Part shown: in pieces, positions 50,901 through 64,000 of the stretch
Numbering within the stretch: the stretch's first letter is position 1
Layout of the letters: each line of letters begins with the position of its first letter
Assembly (NCBI RefSeq): GCF_900142205.1
Contig: NZ_FRAA01000001.1
Coordinates: forward strand, 650,803 to 714,802
Length of the DNA: 64,000 nt
From: Reichenbachiella agariperforans
GTDB lineage: Bacteria > Bacteroidota > Bacteroidia > Cytophagales > Cyclobacteriaceae
Direction: 5' to 3'
The notes under the pieces: generated by a model
What the model saw: only the letters and a program-made list of their open reading frames with translations
What the model was told of the DNA's origin: nothing
The model's database searches: none
Program-made: the position numbers and the translations under genes

Positions 50901-52844
50901 TTATTGAACCACAATACGCTGTGAATCTTCAAACCCTTGACCACTCACCTTTAAGATATAGATCCCCTTAGGCAAGTTAGTCTGCAACTGATGCGTCATG
51001 GCTCCTGCCAGCCTTTCTACCAGTATTTGTTTGCCATCGATGCTGAAGATTTTCAGATCAAAATCCTCCTCTGTACCTAATGAGATATTCAGATTACCGT
51101 TGATGGTCGGATTAGGATACACCGACAGAGATTTCTGAAGTGATTCCGTCTGCTGATCAATGCGACGAGCGCTCGATCCCAGATAGTTGAATTTGAAGAG
51201 CTGACATCCTGTACCGTAGTGATCCCAAAGCTGCATAGACTCTGATCCGTCCATCACACAGTTCGGCACATCCCAGCCTTTGTTATTATCGATAGAGGAT
51301 AGGATACGATAGTAGCCGTTACCTGCATCTTGTACCGTCCAGGCCTGGGCTGTGTTGCCATAGTTGTCCCATAGTCGGATATCGGTACCATTAGAGGTAG
51401 ATGCACTCGCCAGGTCTACACATCTATCAGAGCTACTCGCCGCAGATATGAATCTCCAATTGCCGTTGCCTGCATCGATGGCAATCCACTGCTGGGCAAT
51501 CGCACCATTACGTCCAAAAGGTCTCAGCACTGCTCCATTTGAATCATCACCATATTGCAGGTCCAATACCAGGTTAGCATCGTTAGAAAATTCGATTTCA
51601 TAGATACCATTATTGACCAACGCCACTGGATTTGGATTAGGGTTGGAACAAGACTGTGGCAACATATAATTATTCTCACCAAACTCCCTGAACCAATGCT
51701 TCACAGGAGCTGCGCAGGCCTGCCAATCTCCTCCATAGGCAGTTGCTCCATTGGGATCTCCATGGTCCAGTAGGTTGTCCGGTGCCAGTACATTCCAAGA
51801 CACGTTCCCGGAATTGTAGAGGATATTATTAAGATTGGCTCCAAAGCCATTGCCTCCGGCTGTTCCAGTAGTCGCGGTCCCAAAGGTTCCATAGCCCGCT
51901 GGAGCCCAGTCGGTCTCCGTCACGATGATAGGCGCGATATCTGCGATAGGCTTTACATTGGTATCCCAACCAGCCTGGAAATCGGAGTAATTGCGCACAC
52001 CTCCCCAGTACCCTGGATAAATGTGTACAGCATAGCCGATGTCTCCTCCAGTAATCGGATAGTTAACATAGCCCTGATAGTGTGACTGCCAACCTGTACC
52101 AGGAATCCAAAGCATATTGTTAGCTCCATTGTTTCGGATCAGATTCACGATGGGCTGAAAGAAATTTTTTAAAGCAGCAAAATGCTCATTGCCCGTAGAT
52201 CCCCAGTTGCCATTCGTTCCTAAAATCTGAACTGGCTCATTCGCCAATTCGAACATCACATGATCTGCATTCTTCAAAGCCGGGTGCTGAGATAAATAGG
52301 TCCACACCTGGATTAGGTAATTGTGATAGGCATCCCCTACCGCAATATGCTCAGGGCAAACTCCAGGAGGCCGTAGTACCACGTACAAACCTCTCTGCGC
52401 CGCATGATTAATCAGTGGTACGATCACCTGATCGGTGTAGGTCACCAAACGATTGAAATCGAATCGCGAGATGTCGTTCTCTGGAATCGGTGCACCTGGT
52501 GTATTAGTCCAATAGGGGTCAAGGTGCAGGCGAATGTAATTCAAGTACCACCCGTCGGAGGTATCTGTCAAACGATCCATCACTGCATTGTTGTAGTTCA
52601 GACAACCCTGTACATCATAGTTGTCCCAGGTGCAGTACTGAGAACTGGAACCATACTGGCATCCATTGAACCAAGGGCTGGGTGTAATAGCGACCCCATG
52701 AAGGCTTACATTATTCCCACAATTGTCGACAAGATTTCTTCCATCCACATGAAGTGGTGGCAAAGGCATTCCGGGCCAGGCCTTCAAAACCGAAGGCAAT
52801 AACCCGATCATTAAAATGAATAGTAATAGTCTTACATTTTTCAT
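50901..52844 (-). CDS. GH5 endo-glycanase with RICIN lectin and T9SS sorting domain
   Basis: About 647 residues from the ATG at 52844; an upstream in-frame ATG at 52922 adds residues without signal character. The GH5 barrel spans about 30-400 with acid/base Glu203 in MFELANEPV and nucleophile Glu310 in IIVTETDWAP. Six or more cysteines in the first 100 residues suggest disulfides. A ricin-type beta-trefoil (CBM13-like) module follows (about 415-560, QQWIAIDAGNGNWRFISAAS). The tail is a T9SS sorting domain with YPNPTINGNLNISL and GIYILKVSG. It is a paralogue of the GH5 at 55006-57390. GH5 subfamily was not assigned; xylan or arabinoxylan is inferred from context. Confidence 0.88.
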   Translation of the reverse strand: MKNVRLLLFILMIGLLPSVLKAWPGMPLPPLHVDGRNLVDNCGNNVSLHGVAITPSPWFNGCQYGSSSQYCTWDNYDVQGCLNYNNAVMDRLTDTSDGWYLNYIRLHLDPYWTNTPGAPIPENDISRFDFNRLVTYTDQVIVPLINHAAQRGLYVVLRPPGVCPEHIAVGDAYHNYLIQVWTYLSQHPALKNADHVMFELANEPVQILGTNGNWGSTGNEHFAALKNFFQPIVNLIRNNGANNMLWIPGTGWQSHYQGYVNYPITGGDIGYAVHIYPGYWGGVRNYSDFQAGWDTNVKPIADIAPIIVTETDWAPAGYGTFGTATTGTAGGNGFGANLNNILYNSGNVSWNVLAPDNLLDHGDPNGATAYGGDWQACAAPVKHWFREFGENNYMLPQSCSNPNPNPVALVNNGIYEIEFSNDANLVLDLQYGDDSNGAVLRPFGRNGAIAQQWIAIDAGNGNWRFISAASSSDRCVDLASASTSNGTDIRLWDNYGNTAQAWTVQDAGNGYYRILSSIDNNKGWDVPNCVMDGSESMQLWDHYGTGCQLFKFNYLGSSARRIDQQTESLQKSLSVYPNPTINGNLNISLGTEEDFDLKIFSIDGKQILVERLAGAMTHQLQTNLPKGIYILKVSGQGFEDSQRIVVQ

Positions 52845-53071
52845 AGCATATAAATATTTGTTAGTTACATATTGATTTAGTTTTTGACAATAGAATGGTA
52901 TTAACAGCCATTTGCCTGTCACATTCTAGGTTAGAACCAATCAACCTTCCAAACACATGAGCAATGAAATACCTCAAGTAAGCAAGCGAACCAAATAGTT
53001 CAACTAGTTAACCAAGAATTTCAATACTACTCCAACTTCCATATGACCTTCAATAAACACGGTCAACCTAG
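52845..53071. other. Intergenic gap between double esterase and GH5 gene
   Basis: A 227-base gap. A weak TGACC/GGTCA hairpin near 53043-53064 lies just past the esterase stop. It could hold a promoter for the GH5 gene; no recognisable gene or RNA was seen. Confidence 0.35.
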
Positions 53072-57390
<4,319 letters not shown>

Positions 57391-57641
57391 ATTGGAAGAT
57401 TTAAACCTGCATATTGTACACAGCATTTACACGCATGATCTAATTAGCAACACAGATGAAATAGTCATTGAATCCTTTTGAATACCTCAAATCATATCAA
57501 ACAAAATCAGATTTCGTAAATAACGGTTTTTATACTGTGATTTTTTTGATTAATAAAATCAACCCACAAACTGCATACACTAATCAGTAGATAAGCGTAT
57601 GCAGCCATGGATTAAAAAACTAAATATGAATTACTATTTTA
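57391..57641. other. Intergenic gap separating importer genes from enzyme genes
   Basis: A 251-base AT-rich gap. Near 57571-57604 an 8-bp hairpin (CTGCATAC with GTATGCAG, 18-base loop) lies 38-71 bases past the stop of the GH10-like gene in the direction of transcription, and may partly terminate the SusCD transcript so that enzyme genes are expressed from a separate or weaker message. No gene was seen. Confidence 0.45.
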
Positions 57642-59783
57642 TTACATCCCTTCCAACCCATCAGCAAAAGCTGAATAGGCAGGTTTTCTATCCAAGTCCG
57701 AATACCACAGACCCTGTATAGCATCTGTATCAAACGCACTTGAAACACTTACACCATAGCGCTGGGCTGCAGGCACATGCTCGGCGTACATATCCAAAAC
57801 GTATTTGTACATATCAGCCTGTTCCATCATCAGCTCATAACTTACTTCTGCATCACCGAGACCAACGGAGAGATCAGAGATTCTGACCAGCTTTCCTGTC
57901 TCTGCCAGCATCTGTAGCATTTCTACAATGCTCTCCTTGTTAGAGGTCACTGAGATATTCATTTGTGCGCTAATACCATCTACCGTAGCACCCTGCTCTT
58001 CGATATAAGCAACATAATCGATCAAGCCCTGACACTTGTCAAGATTAGAAGCCATGTTGCTTTCAGTGATAAACAGCTTGTCACCTTCATTGCCATATTC
58101 TCTGGCCCAGTTAAATGCCTTCACAGCATAGTCCTTGCCCAGATAGTCTTGCCAATAGAACTCTCCAGCTGGCACTTCTTCTCCTCCGCCTTTCAGGTCG
58201 CTAGGGTTGTTATCATCCATCGGATTGCTGACGACATCCCAGGCCATCACATTTTCCTTGGAGACTTCCATCACTCCTGCGATGTATGTCTCCATCGCGT
58301 AACTCAAAGTATCGTTCTTTTCCTCTGGAGTTAACTCAATGACTTGCTCACCACCACCTTCTTCGTTGTACCACCTTACCTCTATGTTGTCAAAGTAGTA
58401 GCTTGTGGCAGTACTACCCAAATTGAAAGCTATAGTATTACACTCCGAGGTCTCTGCAGAAATTGTAATTTGAACGTTGACAGAAGTCCACTCTGTAGTA
58501 GCATTGATAGCCCCGAAAAAATCCCAGTGTTTGTAAGCTCCTGGTGCCGTCTGCGCCTGAGTCGCCATAGTAGCTGCTGCATCAGCACGGACATCCATGG
58601 TCAATTGCAACTGCTGTCCTTCTTCTGTAGGAGTACCGAAGTTAAAAAACAATTGAGACTCCCAATCGTTTTCTCGAACCGCTGAGTTGGTCACAACCAA
58701 AGCTCTACCACTTCCTTCTGCTCCTTCTCCACTAGCTGTAAAAGACAAAGCCGCAGCAGCCTCATCATTGCTTTGATAGTTAGAAGCATCGTCTGTTTCA
58801 AAATCGTTTCCAGACAACAAACCCCAAGTAGGGCCTCCACCACCCTCTTCATTGAATTTATCTACAACTATATTGTCAAAGTAATAGCTGGTAGCCGTAT
58901 TACCTAGATTTAAAGCAATGGTATTACATTCAGAAGTTTCGGCTGTAACCGTGATCTCTACTTCAATTGAAGTCCATTCGGTAGTAGCATTAATAGCCCC
59001 AAAGAAATCCCAATGCTTATACCCCCCTGGTGCTGTTTGGGCTTGAGTCGCCATAGTAGCGGCAGCATCCGCCCGTACATCCATCCTTAGACGATACACA
59101 TCTCCTTCTTCTGTCGGCGTCTCAAAAGTCACAAATAATTGCGACTCCCAATCATTCTCACGAACAGCCGAATTTGTGACAACTAGCGCTCGACCACTTC
59201 CACCTGCACCTTCTCCATCCGCAGTAAAAGACAAAGCTGCAGCAGTTGCATCGTTACTTTGATAGCCAATAGCATCATCTGTTTCAAAATCCAGATTTAC
59301 TTGTTCTTCCCATTCAGGGCCTCCAGAAGCAGGGATGATAGTTGGTGCTATAGTTGCATTCAGATAGGTCGAATTTTGATTGTTATTAGCAACCAAACCA
59401 CCCCCATGAACTGACAAACCTACTCCGGTAGACGTTTCTACGAAACTCTCTAGATCTGTAGTTACAGAGCTACCATCTGCCTGCACAATCGTACCATGAC
59501 TAATGCCGACTGCCTCTATTTCGGTAAAGTTGCTGTTGACCAAGCGAGAGTTGACACCTTGCCCCATATAGTTGGACAAGTCAACTTTTGTGCCCAATAG
59601 TAACCCCTCAGCTTTGTAAGCTGTCAGTTCATTATAAGCATTGATTGCTTCTTGTTGCTCCACACTAACAGGCTTTTCGACAACATAGGCCAAATCAGTA
59701 TAATCGGCACAGGATGTTGCGCCAACAATTAGCGCAAGCATCCATACCATTTTATATGTATTTTTCATGTCCTTCATTTTCAT
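57642..59783 (-). CDS. Catalytically degenerate GH10 lipoprotein with tandem CBM insertion, probable surface xylan-binding protein
   Basis: About 713 residues (start among ATGs at 59783 or 59768) with lipobox GATSC. It has the architecture of Bacteroidota Xyn10 enzymes in which two CBMs are inserted into the GH10 barrel: first barrel part about 40-155, two near-identical 145-residue CBM4/22-like modules (about 167-315 and 330-475), second barrel part about 485-700. The catalytic barrel has decayed: WDVVNE is WDVVSN (acid/base Glu lost), the TELD nucleophile region is SDLS, QMHI is QMNI, GHTLVWHSQ is GGGLVANNNQ and NDYNL is TESNM. Hydrolysis is therefore unlikely. Next to SusC/D, it fits a surface glycan-binding lipoprotein. 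Residue numbers count from the GTG at 59792. Confidence 0.9.
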   Translation of the reverse strand: MKMKDMKNTYKMVWMLALIVGATSCADYTDLAYVVEKPVSVEQQEAINAYNELTAYKAEGLLLGTKVDLSNYMGQGVNSRLVNSNFTEIEAVGISHGTIVQADGSSVTTDLESFVETSTGVGLSVHGGGLVANNNQNSTYLNATIAPTIIPASGGPEWEEQVNLDFETDDAIGYQSNDATAAALSFTADGEGAGGSGRALVVTNSAVRENDWESQLFVTFETPTEEGDVYRLRMDVRADAAATMATQAQTAPGGYKHWDFFGAINATTEWTSIEVEITVTAETSECNTIALNLGNTATSYYFDNIVVDKFNEEGGGGPTWGLLSGNDFETDDASNYQSNDEAAAALSFTASGEGAEGSGRALVVTNSAVRENDWESQLFFNFGTPTEEGQQLQLTMDVRADAAATMATQAQTAPGAYKHWDFFGAINATTEWTSVNVQITISAETSECNTIAFNLGSTATSYYFDNIEVRWYNEEGGGEQVIELTPEEKNDTLSYAMETYIAGVMEVSKENVMAWDVVSNPMDDNNPSDLKGGGEEVPAGEFYWQDYLGKDYAVKAFNWAREYGNEGDKLFITESNMASNLDKCQGLIDYVAYIEEQGATVDGISAQMNISVTSNKESIVEMLQMLAETGKLVRISDLSVGLGDAEVSYELMMEQADMYKYVLDMYAEHVPAAQRYGVSVSSAFDTDAIQGLWYSDLDRKPAYSAFADGLEGM
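58368..59294 (-). repeat. Tandem CBM-coding repeats (two copies)
   Basis: Two direct repeats of about 440 bases (58848-59294 and 58368-58805). Their proteins share long identical stretches such as SAVRENDWESQLF and KHWDFFGAINATTEWTS, while the DNA differs mainly at third codon positions. They are separated by a short Gly/Glu-rich linker. Confidence 0.85.
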
Positions 59784-59793
59784 AGTTTGCACA

Positions 59794-60885
59794 TTAATTC
59801 ACTATTGGCGTAAAAAGTTCTATGTCCACACCACGATTTCTGATGACCAAAGTATCTATAGTACTATAGTGCACAGTCTCCGTATCTATTACACCTGCGT
59901 CCTGATAATCAATCTCTACATCATACCCAACTTCGTAGTTTAGATACAAACCATCTCGATCCTGATCACCCCAGCTTTTAACTTCACCATCCTCTACGAA
60001 CTGTCCAGTGCCTGTTGCCACAAAATTATATACTCTTACAGAGTCATTGACCTGATAAGTATCATTCAACGCAGACACAGTGATGTTAAGATCATCATCC
60101 ACAGTCAGGTTCATTTCCAGATTAAGATTCTGTCCTTCCTTATTCTGATAATCCAAAGGAAAATGAACTTCGGTCATGGAGCGAGTAGTCAATTGCCATA
60201 CCGCATCATCCTCAACATACTGCTGATGACGAACTTCTGTAGTGTTGACACCATCTTTGGTGACTTCATCAACACCTCTCCTTAGGTAGTATCCATGCCA
60301 TGGATTGATGTACTTGATCGCATACAAGATGAAATCTTTGGGCTGTACACTCCAATCACCCGCTACAGCTGGTCTTGGGTTTTCTACCTGAGGAACACCT
60401 GATAGAATAGAATCAGCTGCGGTCACATTGGACATTTGCACAGGGATCACGTAGGTGTTTCGAATCGCCTCCGGATCAGCAAAGAAAGCCTCTGTCAATT
60501 GCACCTCAACTCCACCTGTCAACTCCCCTTTCTTGATGACGATTTGATCATCAGAAAGAGAATAATAGGTAGTTGGCATGATCAACAGATCTGTACCATT
60601 ATCGAATTGTAGATCCTGTGCATAATTATTATCAACAGAGATATCTACAGTCACATCATGCGGGTTGCTATATACACCACCTGTGGTGGCCATGATCTTG
60701 CATTTCCACTCATTGTCTAGTGTCGTATCAAATATATCATCCCCTAATACAATAGTCCTGACAGGATATTGATAGGAAAAATATACCGACTGATACTCAA
60801 AGTCATTAAACTCCCAGTCCTTGTTGTGACAAGAGGTCAATCCAACCAGTGCAGTACTAAATAATATTAAAAATATCTTTTTCAT
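59794..60885 (-). CDS. DUF1735-like lipoprotein of a SusCD locus
   Basis: A 363-residue lipoprotein, lipobox GLTSC (cysteine 19). Mature start HNKDWEFNDFEYQSVYFSYQ and the DVTVDISVDNNYAQDLQFDNG/ PTTYYSLSDDQIVIKKGELT stretch are typical of the DUF1735 (BT_3987-like) beta-sandwich; the second half (AGDWSVQPKDFILYAIKYIN, WHGYYLRRG) resembles the DUF5627 type. Such proteins are found right after SusD and are considered accessory surface glycan-binding proteins. The next gene (the GH10-like lipoprotein) begins about 10-25 bases downstream depending on its start. No catalytic motif. Binding of xylan is inferred from context. Confidence 0.82.
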   Translation of the reverse strand: MKKIFLILFSTALVGLTSCHNKDWEFNDFEYQSVYFSYQYPVRTIVLGDDIFDTTLDNEWKCKIMATTGGVYSNPHDVTVDISVDNNYAQDLQFDNGTDLLIMPTTYYSLSDDQIVIKKGELTGGVEVQLTEAFFADPEAIRNTYVIPVQMSNVTAADSILSGVPQVENPRPAVAGDWSVQPKDFILYAIKYINPWHGYYLRRGVDEVTKDGVNTTEVRHQQYVEDDAVWQLTTRSMTEVHFPLDYQNKEGQNLNLEMNLTVDDDLNITVSALNDTYQVNDSVRVYNFVATGTGQFVEDGEVKSWGDQDRDGLYLNYEVGYDVEIDYQDAGVIDTETVHYSTIDTLVIRNRGVDIELFTPIVN

Positions 60886-60905
60886 AATTCTTTTCTTTTA
60901 TTGAA

Positions 60906-62669
60906 TTACCATCCCATATTTTGCTCTAAAGCACCATACTTGAGCATTTCATTGAAAGGCACCGGACCATAGATCATATAATCATCGAACACCCTATTTT
61001 CTACAGAAATAACTTGGTGATTTCCATTTTCGATGCGTACACCTAGTGCAGCCTCTGTCAAATCCTCTTCCCATCTACGCAAATCCCAAAAACGGAAACC
61101 TTCAAAGCATAACTCTAATCTTCTTTCGTTCTTGATCAATTCGCGCATATCTTCGGTACTACCTTGAGCCAGTGTCAGGTAAGGGTCAGTTCCTGCTGTA
61201 CCCAATCCTGCTCTTTGGCGAATCGCCGAGATCACATCTACTGCAGAGTAAGCGTTGCCTCCTGTACCGGTAGGCCCAAATGCTTCGTTGGCTGCTTCTG
61301 CATAGATGAGGTAAATTTCTGTATAGCGAATATGAGGATCCAGGTGCGCTTGTCCATTGGTCGCATTTGGATCCAAATTCACATCACTTCTGAGCAGTTT
61401 GCGCAAATAGTAACCTGTTCGAGTAGCATTTTCACTTTGGTTTAAGCCGTCATTGGTATCACCGTCAACAGCTGTATTAACGACACCTCCACTAGCACCA
61501 AAAGTATCTCCATTCACAATGATGAACTGGCGCAACCTCGGGTCTCTGCCGGTATAAGGATCCGATGGATCAAAACCGCTCGAAGGATCCGTGATTGGGT
61601 ATCCATTGTCCATAGGGAAAGCATCTACCAGGTTTTGGGTAGGATTGACAAGTCCATTTCCAAACAAAGTTGGAGGGTAGTTGTCTGCTTCCAAATCGCT
61701 GTTCACATCTGCAATACTGGTTCTCCATAGTATTTCATCAGGGTTGACTCCCCCTCCTACGTCTGAGATGCTGACATCATCAAACCAAGTCACTCCATCA
61801 GCTGCTAAACCAGCCACTCCACCATTTAGATCAATGACTTCTGCTGCATAAGCAGCCGCATCCGCCCACGTCGTACTGTTATTGGCACTGAATGCAGGAC
61901 TAGTCGCCATGAGTGCCGCCTGTGCACGCACCGCACGAACGATTCGTCCAGAGATCAACAGTCGGGCATCATCCCCAAACACTCTTTCATAGTCTGGTAC
62001 TCCTGCTCCTTCTGCCACGTACTTCTCTGGAATTAGGGACTCATCACCAATATTGGTATAGTCATCGGGCAACAAAGCTAAAGCTGCCTCAGAATCAGCG
62101 TAGAACTGCTGCATACACTGCTCGAAAGTAGCTCTAGGCACATTAAACTCTGAAGACAAATTTTTAGATCCCAAAACAATAGGTACACCTAAGAGTTCAC
62201 CTCCATTGCTCATGCCTCCATGTGCTTGAAGCAAATAGTACATAAACAAAGCTCTAAGCCCATAGATTTCGCCCGTGATCCGATCCTGAAACATCTCATT
62301 GACGACAGGCGTCTCAGAGAATTTCACAGAATCCACCGTTTCCAACATCAAGTTGAGGTATTGGATGGCCGCTCTAGAATTAGACCATTGCTCCATTGGG
62401 TTGTTGTTGGCTGCCCACTGGCCTGTCCCCAAAGCATAGAAATTATCATCTTGGTCATTGGAAACGGCATTGTCAGTAGCCATGTCACTCAGGTCATTGC
62501 CGATGGTGGGTATCCGTCCATAGCCGTTTTGAAGCAAACCATGAGCAAACCGAGGCTCATTGAATCCCTCTTCCAGCCCACGGTTGTTTTCGATCGCAGG
62601 CTCTATCAGGTCATCACATCCTACTAGGACAAAGATGATAGCTAGATATATTAATATATTCTTATTCAT
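60906..62669 (-). CDS. SusD/RagB-family glycan-binding lipoprotein of the xylan locus
   Basis: About 587 residues with lipobox LVGC (start ATG at 62669; another ATG three codons upstream). SusD hallmarks: TPR-like helix GEIYGLRALFMYYLLQAHGG near 135, a large glycan-binding insertion, and C-terminal signature NERRLELCFEGFRFWDLRRW. It should cap the SusC transporter encoded upstream and bind xylo-oligosaccharides. The spacing to the SusC stop is about 20 bases, and DUF1735 lipoprotein follows 20 bases downstream. The SusC/SusD/DUF1735/GH10-like order equals that of known xylan loci in Bacteroidota. Confidence 0.94.
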   Translation of the reverse strand: MNKNILIYLAIIFVLVGCDDLIEPAIENNRGLEEGFNEPRFAHGLLQNGYGRIPTIGNDLSDMATDNAVSNDQDDNFYALGTGQWAANNNPMEQWSNSRAAIQYLNLMLETVDSVKFSETPVVNEMFQDRITGEIYGLRALFMYYLLQAHGGMSNGGELLGVPIVLGSKNLSSEFNVPRATFEQCMQQFYADSEAALALLPDDYTNIGDESLIPEKYVAEGAGVPDYERVFGDDARLLISGRIVRAVRAQAALMATSPAFSANNSTTWADAAAYAAEVIDLNGGVAGLAADGVTWFDDVSISDVGGGVNPDEILWRTSIADVNSDLEADNYPPTLFGNGLVNPTQNLVDAFPMDNGYPITDPSSGFDPSDPYTGRDPRLRQFIIVNGDTFGASGGVVNTAVDGDTNDGLNQSENATRTGYYLRKLLRSDVNLDPNATNGQAHLDPHIRYTEIYLIYAEAANEAFGPTGTGGNAYSAVDVISAIRQRAGLGTAGTDPYLTLAQGSTEDMRELIKNERRLELCFEGFRFWDLRRWEEDLTEAALGVRIENGNHQVISVENRVFDDYMIYGPVPFNEMLKYGALEQNMGW

Positions 62670-62690
62670 TTCTTTCAATTTTTGTCCTAC

Positions 62691-64000
62691 TTAAAACATT
62701 GCTCTTAGTCCCAAATTGTAGAATCTGGTTTGTGGCGCACTGCCAATATTCATTTCCAGAATCTCACGATTAGGAGAGATAGTCAATAGGTTGGCTCCAT
62801 TGACATAGATACCGAGCTCTCGAATAAAGCTGTCAGGCCCTCCCAATAGGCTTTCAGGAAAATCGTAAGAAATCTGCACTCTAGACAAGTCAAAGCGATC
62901 AGTACTATACATCCAGAAATCAGAGTTTCTGAAATTATTGGCACCATTCAATGTCGTCAAACGAGGAAATGTCGCCGAGTTCTGCGTGTCCTCTGTCCAT
63001 CTTCCTCGAACTTCTTCAGAGTATTTGTCCTGACCATTGACCCAGAAATAATTGTTGTTCTTCATCCCATAAGCACCAGAGCGGTATGTTCCCAATGCGA
63101 AGAATGTGAAGTTTTTGTAATTGGCCGTGAGGTTAAAACCCATCGTCAAAGGAGCACCCGACCAACCCGCTCTACCCAAGTAAACTTCGTCCTGCGCATT
63201 GATGATTCCGTCATTGTTTTGATCCTTGTACTTGAGATCACCTGGTTGTACTTCACCCAATGCGATTTGATCTGGTGAATTTTGAATATCTGTAGCATCT
63301 GCAAAGAAGCCTAGATTTTCCAACCCCCAAATTGCGTCCAAAGGTTGTCCCTGTCTGTTTTGGTAAGCGTCCTCATACATCTCCGCGCGCTGGCTTGCTT
63401 CGGTAGTATAATAGATCCCTGACACACCTAAAGATAGTGCTAGCTCTCCCACATTTTGGTTCAGTCTTAGGTTAAAATCAACCCCCATCCGATCATCATT
63501 GTTGTAGTTCGTATATGGAACAAATGACCCACTAGGGTAGCCATTGGAAACAAAATAACTAGGAAACAGCACATTGTTTTGGACAGCAATACCAGATGTC
63601 TGACTGGCAAAAAACGACCCCTCAAAAACTATGGCATTGTCAAAAAGTGCAAAATCAAGACCCAAGCTCAACTCTCTTCTTTGTGGATAATCCAAATTAG
63701 GGTTAGATCCTCTTCGAGAGTCTGTACTTTGGTTAGAAAAACCATCCTTCCAAGTCACCCATGCTCCATCGGTCTGGTTATAAACTTGCTGATATAGATA
63801 GTAATCAGATGCGTCATCTTCATTATTTACATTTTGAATATCCAGATCAGTATTTAGAATACCACCCGAAACACTTAGTTTCAAATTGCTAAGAAAAGAT
63901 ACATCCTTCAGAAAAGCCTCCTCGCTCAAACACCATCCTAGCGTAGCTGTAGGAGAAATACTCTGACGGTTGTCCTCTGGTAACTTGGCCGAATGCACCA
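62691..64000 (-). CDS. SusC/RagA-family TonB-linked transporter, C-terminal part
   Basis: Partial: the reading frame is open to the right edge, so only about 436 C-terminal residues of a roughly 1000-residue protein are in the window. The sequence shows outer-membrane barrel strands (ELSLGLDFALFDNAIVFEGS, KNFTFFALGTYRSGAYGM) and an EF-hand-like DQNNDGIINAQDE loop typical of SusC extracellular regions. It ends in FYNLGLRAMF with a C-terminal phenylalanine. It forms the pore of the xylan oligosaccharide importer with the SusD encoded downstream. The start, plug and TonB box lie outside. Confidence 0.94.
   Translation of the reverse strand, partial: VHSAKLPEDNRQSISPTATLGWCLSEEAFLKDVSFLSNLKLSVSGGILNTDLDIQNVNNEDDASDYYLYQQVYNQTDGAWVTWKDGFSNQSTDSRRGSNPNLDYPQRRELSLGLDFALFDNAIVFEGSFFASQTSGIAVQNNVLFPSYFVSNGYPSGSFVPYTNYNNDDRMGVDFNLRLNQNVGELALSLGVSGIYYTTEASQRAEMYEDAYQNRQGQPLDAIWGLENLGFFADATDIQNSPDQIALGEVQPGDLKYKDQNNDGIINAQDEVYLGRAGWSGAPLTMGFNLTANYKNFTFFALGTYRSGAYGMKNNNYFWVNGQDKYSEEVRGRWTEDTQNSATFPRLTTLNGANNFRNSDFWMYSTDRFDLSRVQISYDFPESLLGGPDSFIRELGIYVNGANLLTISPNREILEMNIGSAPQTRFYNLGLRAMF

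Overview
The window looks like a chromosomal segment of a Bacteroidota bacterium, probably a free-living (perhaps marine) Cytophagales member. The signs are three SusC/SusD-type loci or parts of loci, an ECF sigma/FecR/STN signalling set, lipoprotein signal peptides of the Bacteroidota type, and several proteins ending in type IX secretion (T9SS) sorting domains. Genus is not resolvable by eye. No rRNA, tRNA or CRISPR array was seen.

Layout. Positions 1-1617 (+) hold the 3' end of the ribosome-assembly GTPase gene der and an adjacent SprT-like metalloprotease gene. Positions 1694-2146 hold a truncated response-regulator start, a hairpin and interleaved inverted repeats. Positions 2147-9845 (-) are a compact operon: lipocalin-like lipoprotein, SusC, SusD, HExxH metallohydrolase lipoprotein, DUF4302-like lipoprotein. 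Positions 10013-13352 hold a META/DUF4377-like lipoprotein (+) converging on a DUF5686-type outer-membrane protein (-). Positions 13597-16954 (+) are ECF sigma factor, FecR anti-sigma and an STN protein with about ten GxQxxGxxN repeats. Positions 17103-20309 are an AT-richer patch with three poorly characterised proteins and a decayed IS1380-type insertion sequence.

From 20358 to the right edge, every gene is on the minus strand and reads right to left as one very large xylan/arabinoxylan utilisation locus. It begins with SusC (cut by the window edge), SusD, a DUF1735-like lipoprotein and a GH10-derived protein that has lost its catalytic residues but carries two tandem carbohydrate-binding modules. 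The enzymes follow in this order: GH5-RICIN2-T9SS, CE1-CBM48-CE1 double esterase, GH5-RICIN-T9SS, GH10, GH43, GH95, GH43, a frameshifted CE6/SASA-type esterase, GH43, GH3, GH9, GH97, alpha/beta-hydrolase, GH97, GH43, CE15 glucuronoyl esterase, a VCBS-UnbV-vanadium haloperoxidase fusion with T9SS tail, GH10 with T9SS tail, and GH51.

How it works together (inference from families). The GH10 and GH5 enzymes would cut the xylan backbone at the surface. The CE1, CE15 and SGNH esterases would remove feruloyl, acetyl and lignin-glucuronoyl esters. The GH43 and GH51 enzymes would remove arabinose and release xylose, and GH95 and GH97 would remove galactosyl or fucosyl decorations. GH3 would finish the oligosaccharides, and the SusC/D complex with the GH10-like lipoprotein would bind and import them. 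No GH67/GH115 alpha-glucuronidase and no hybrid two-component regulator lies inside the window, so both may sit beyond the right edge.

The most unusual items are the dead GH10 turned binding protein, the haloperoxidase fusion inside a xylan locus, and the sigma/anti-sigma pair coupled to an STN-repeat protein instead of a TonB transporter.
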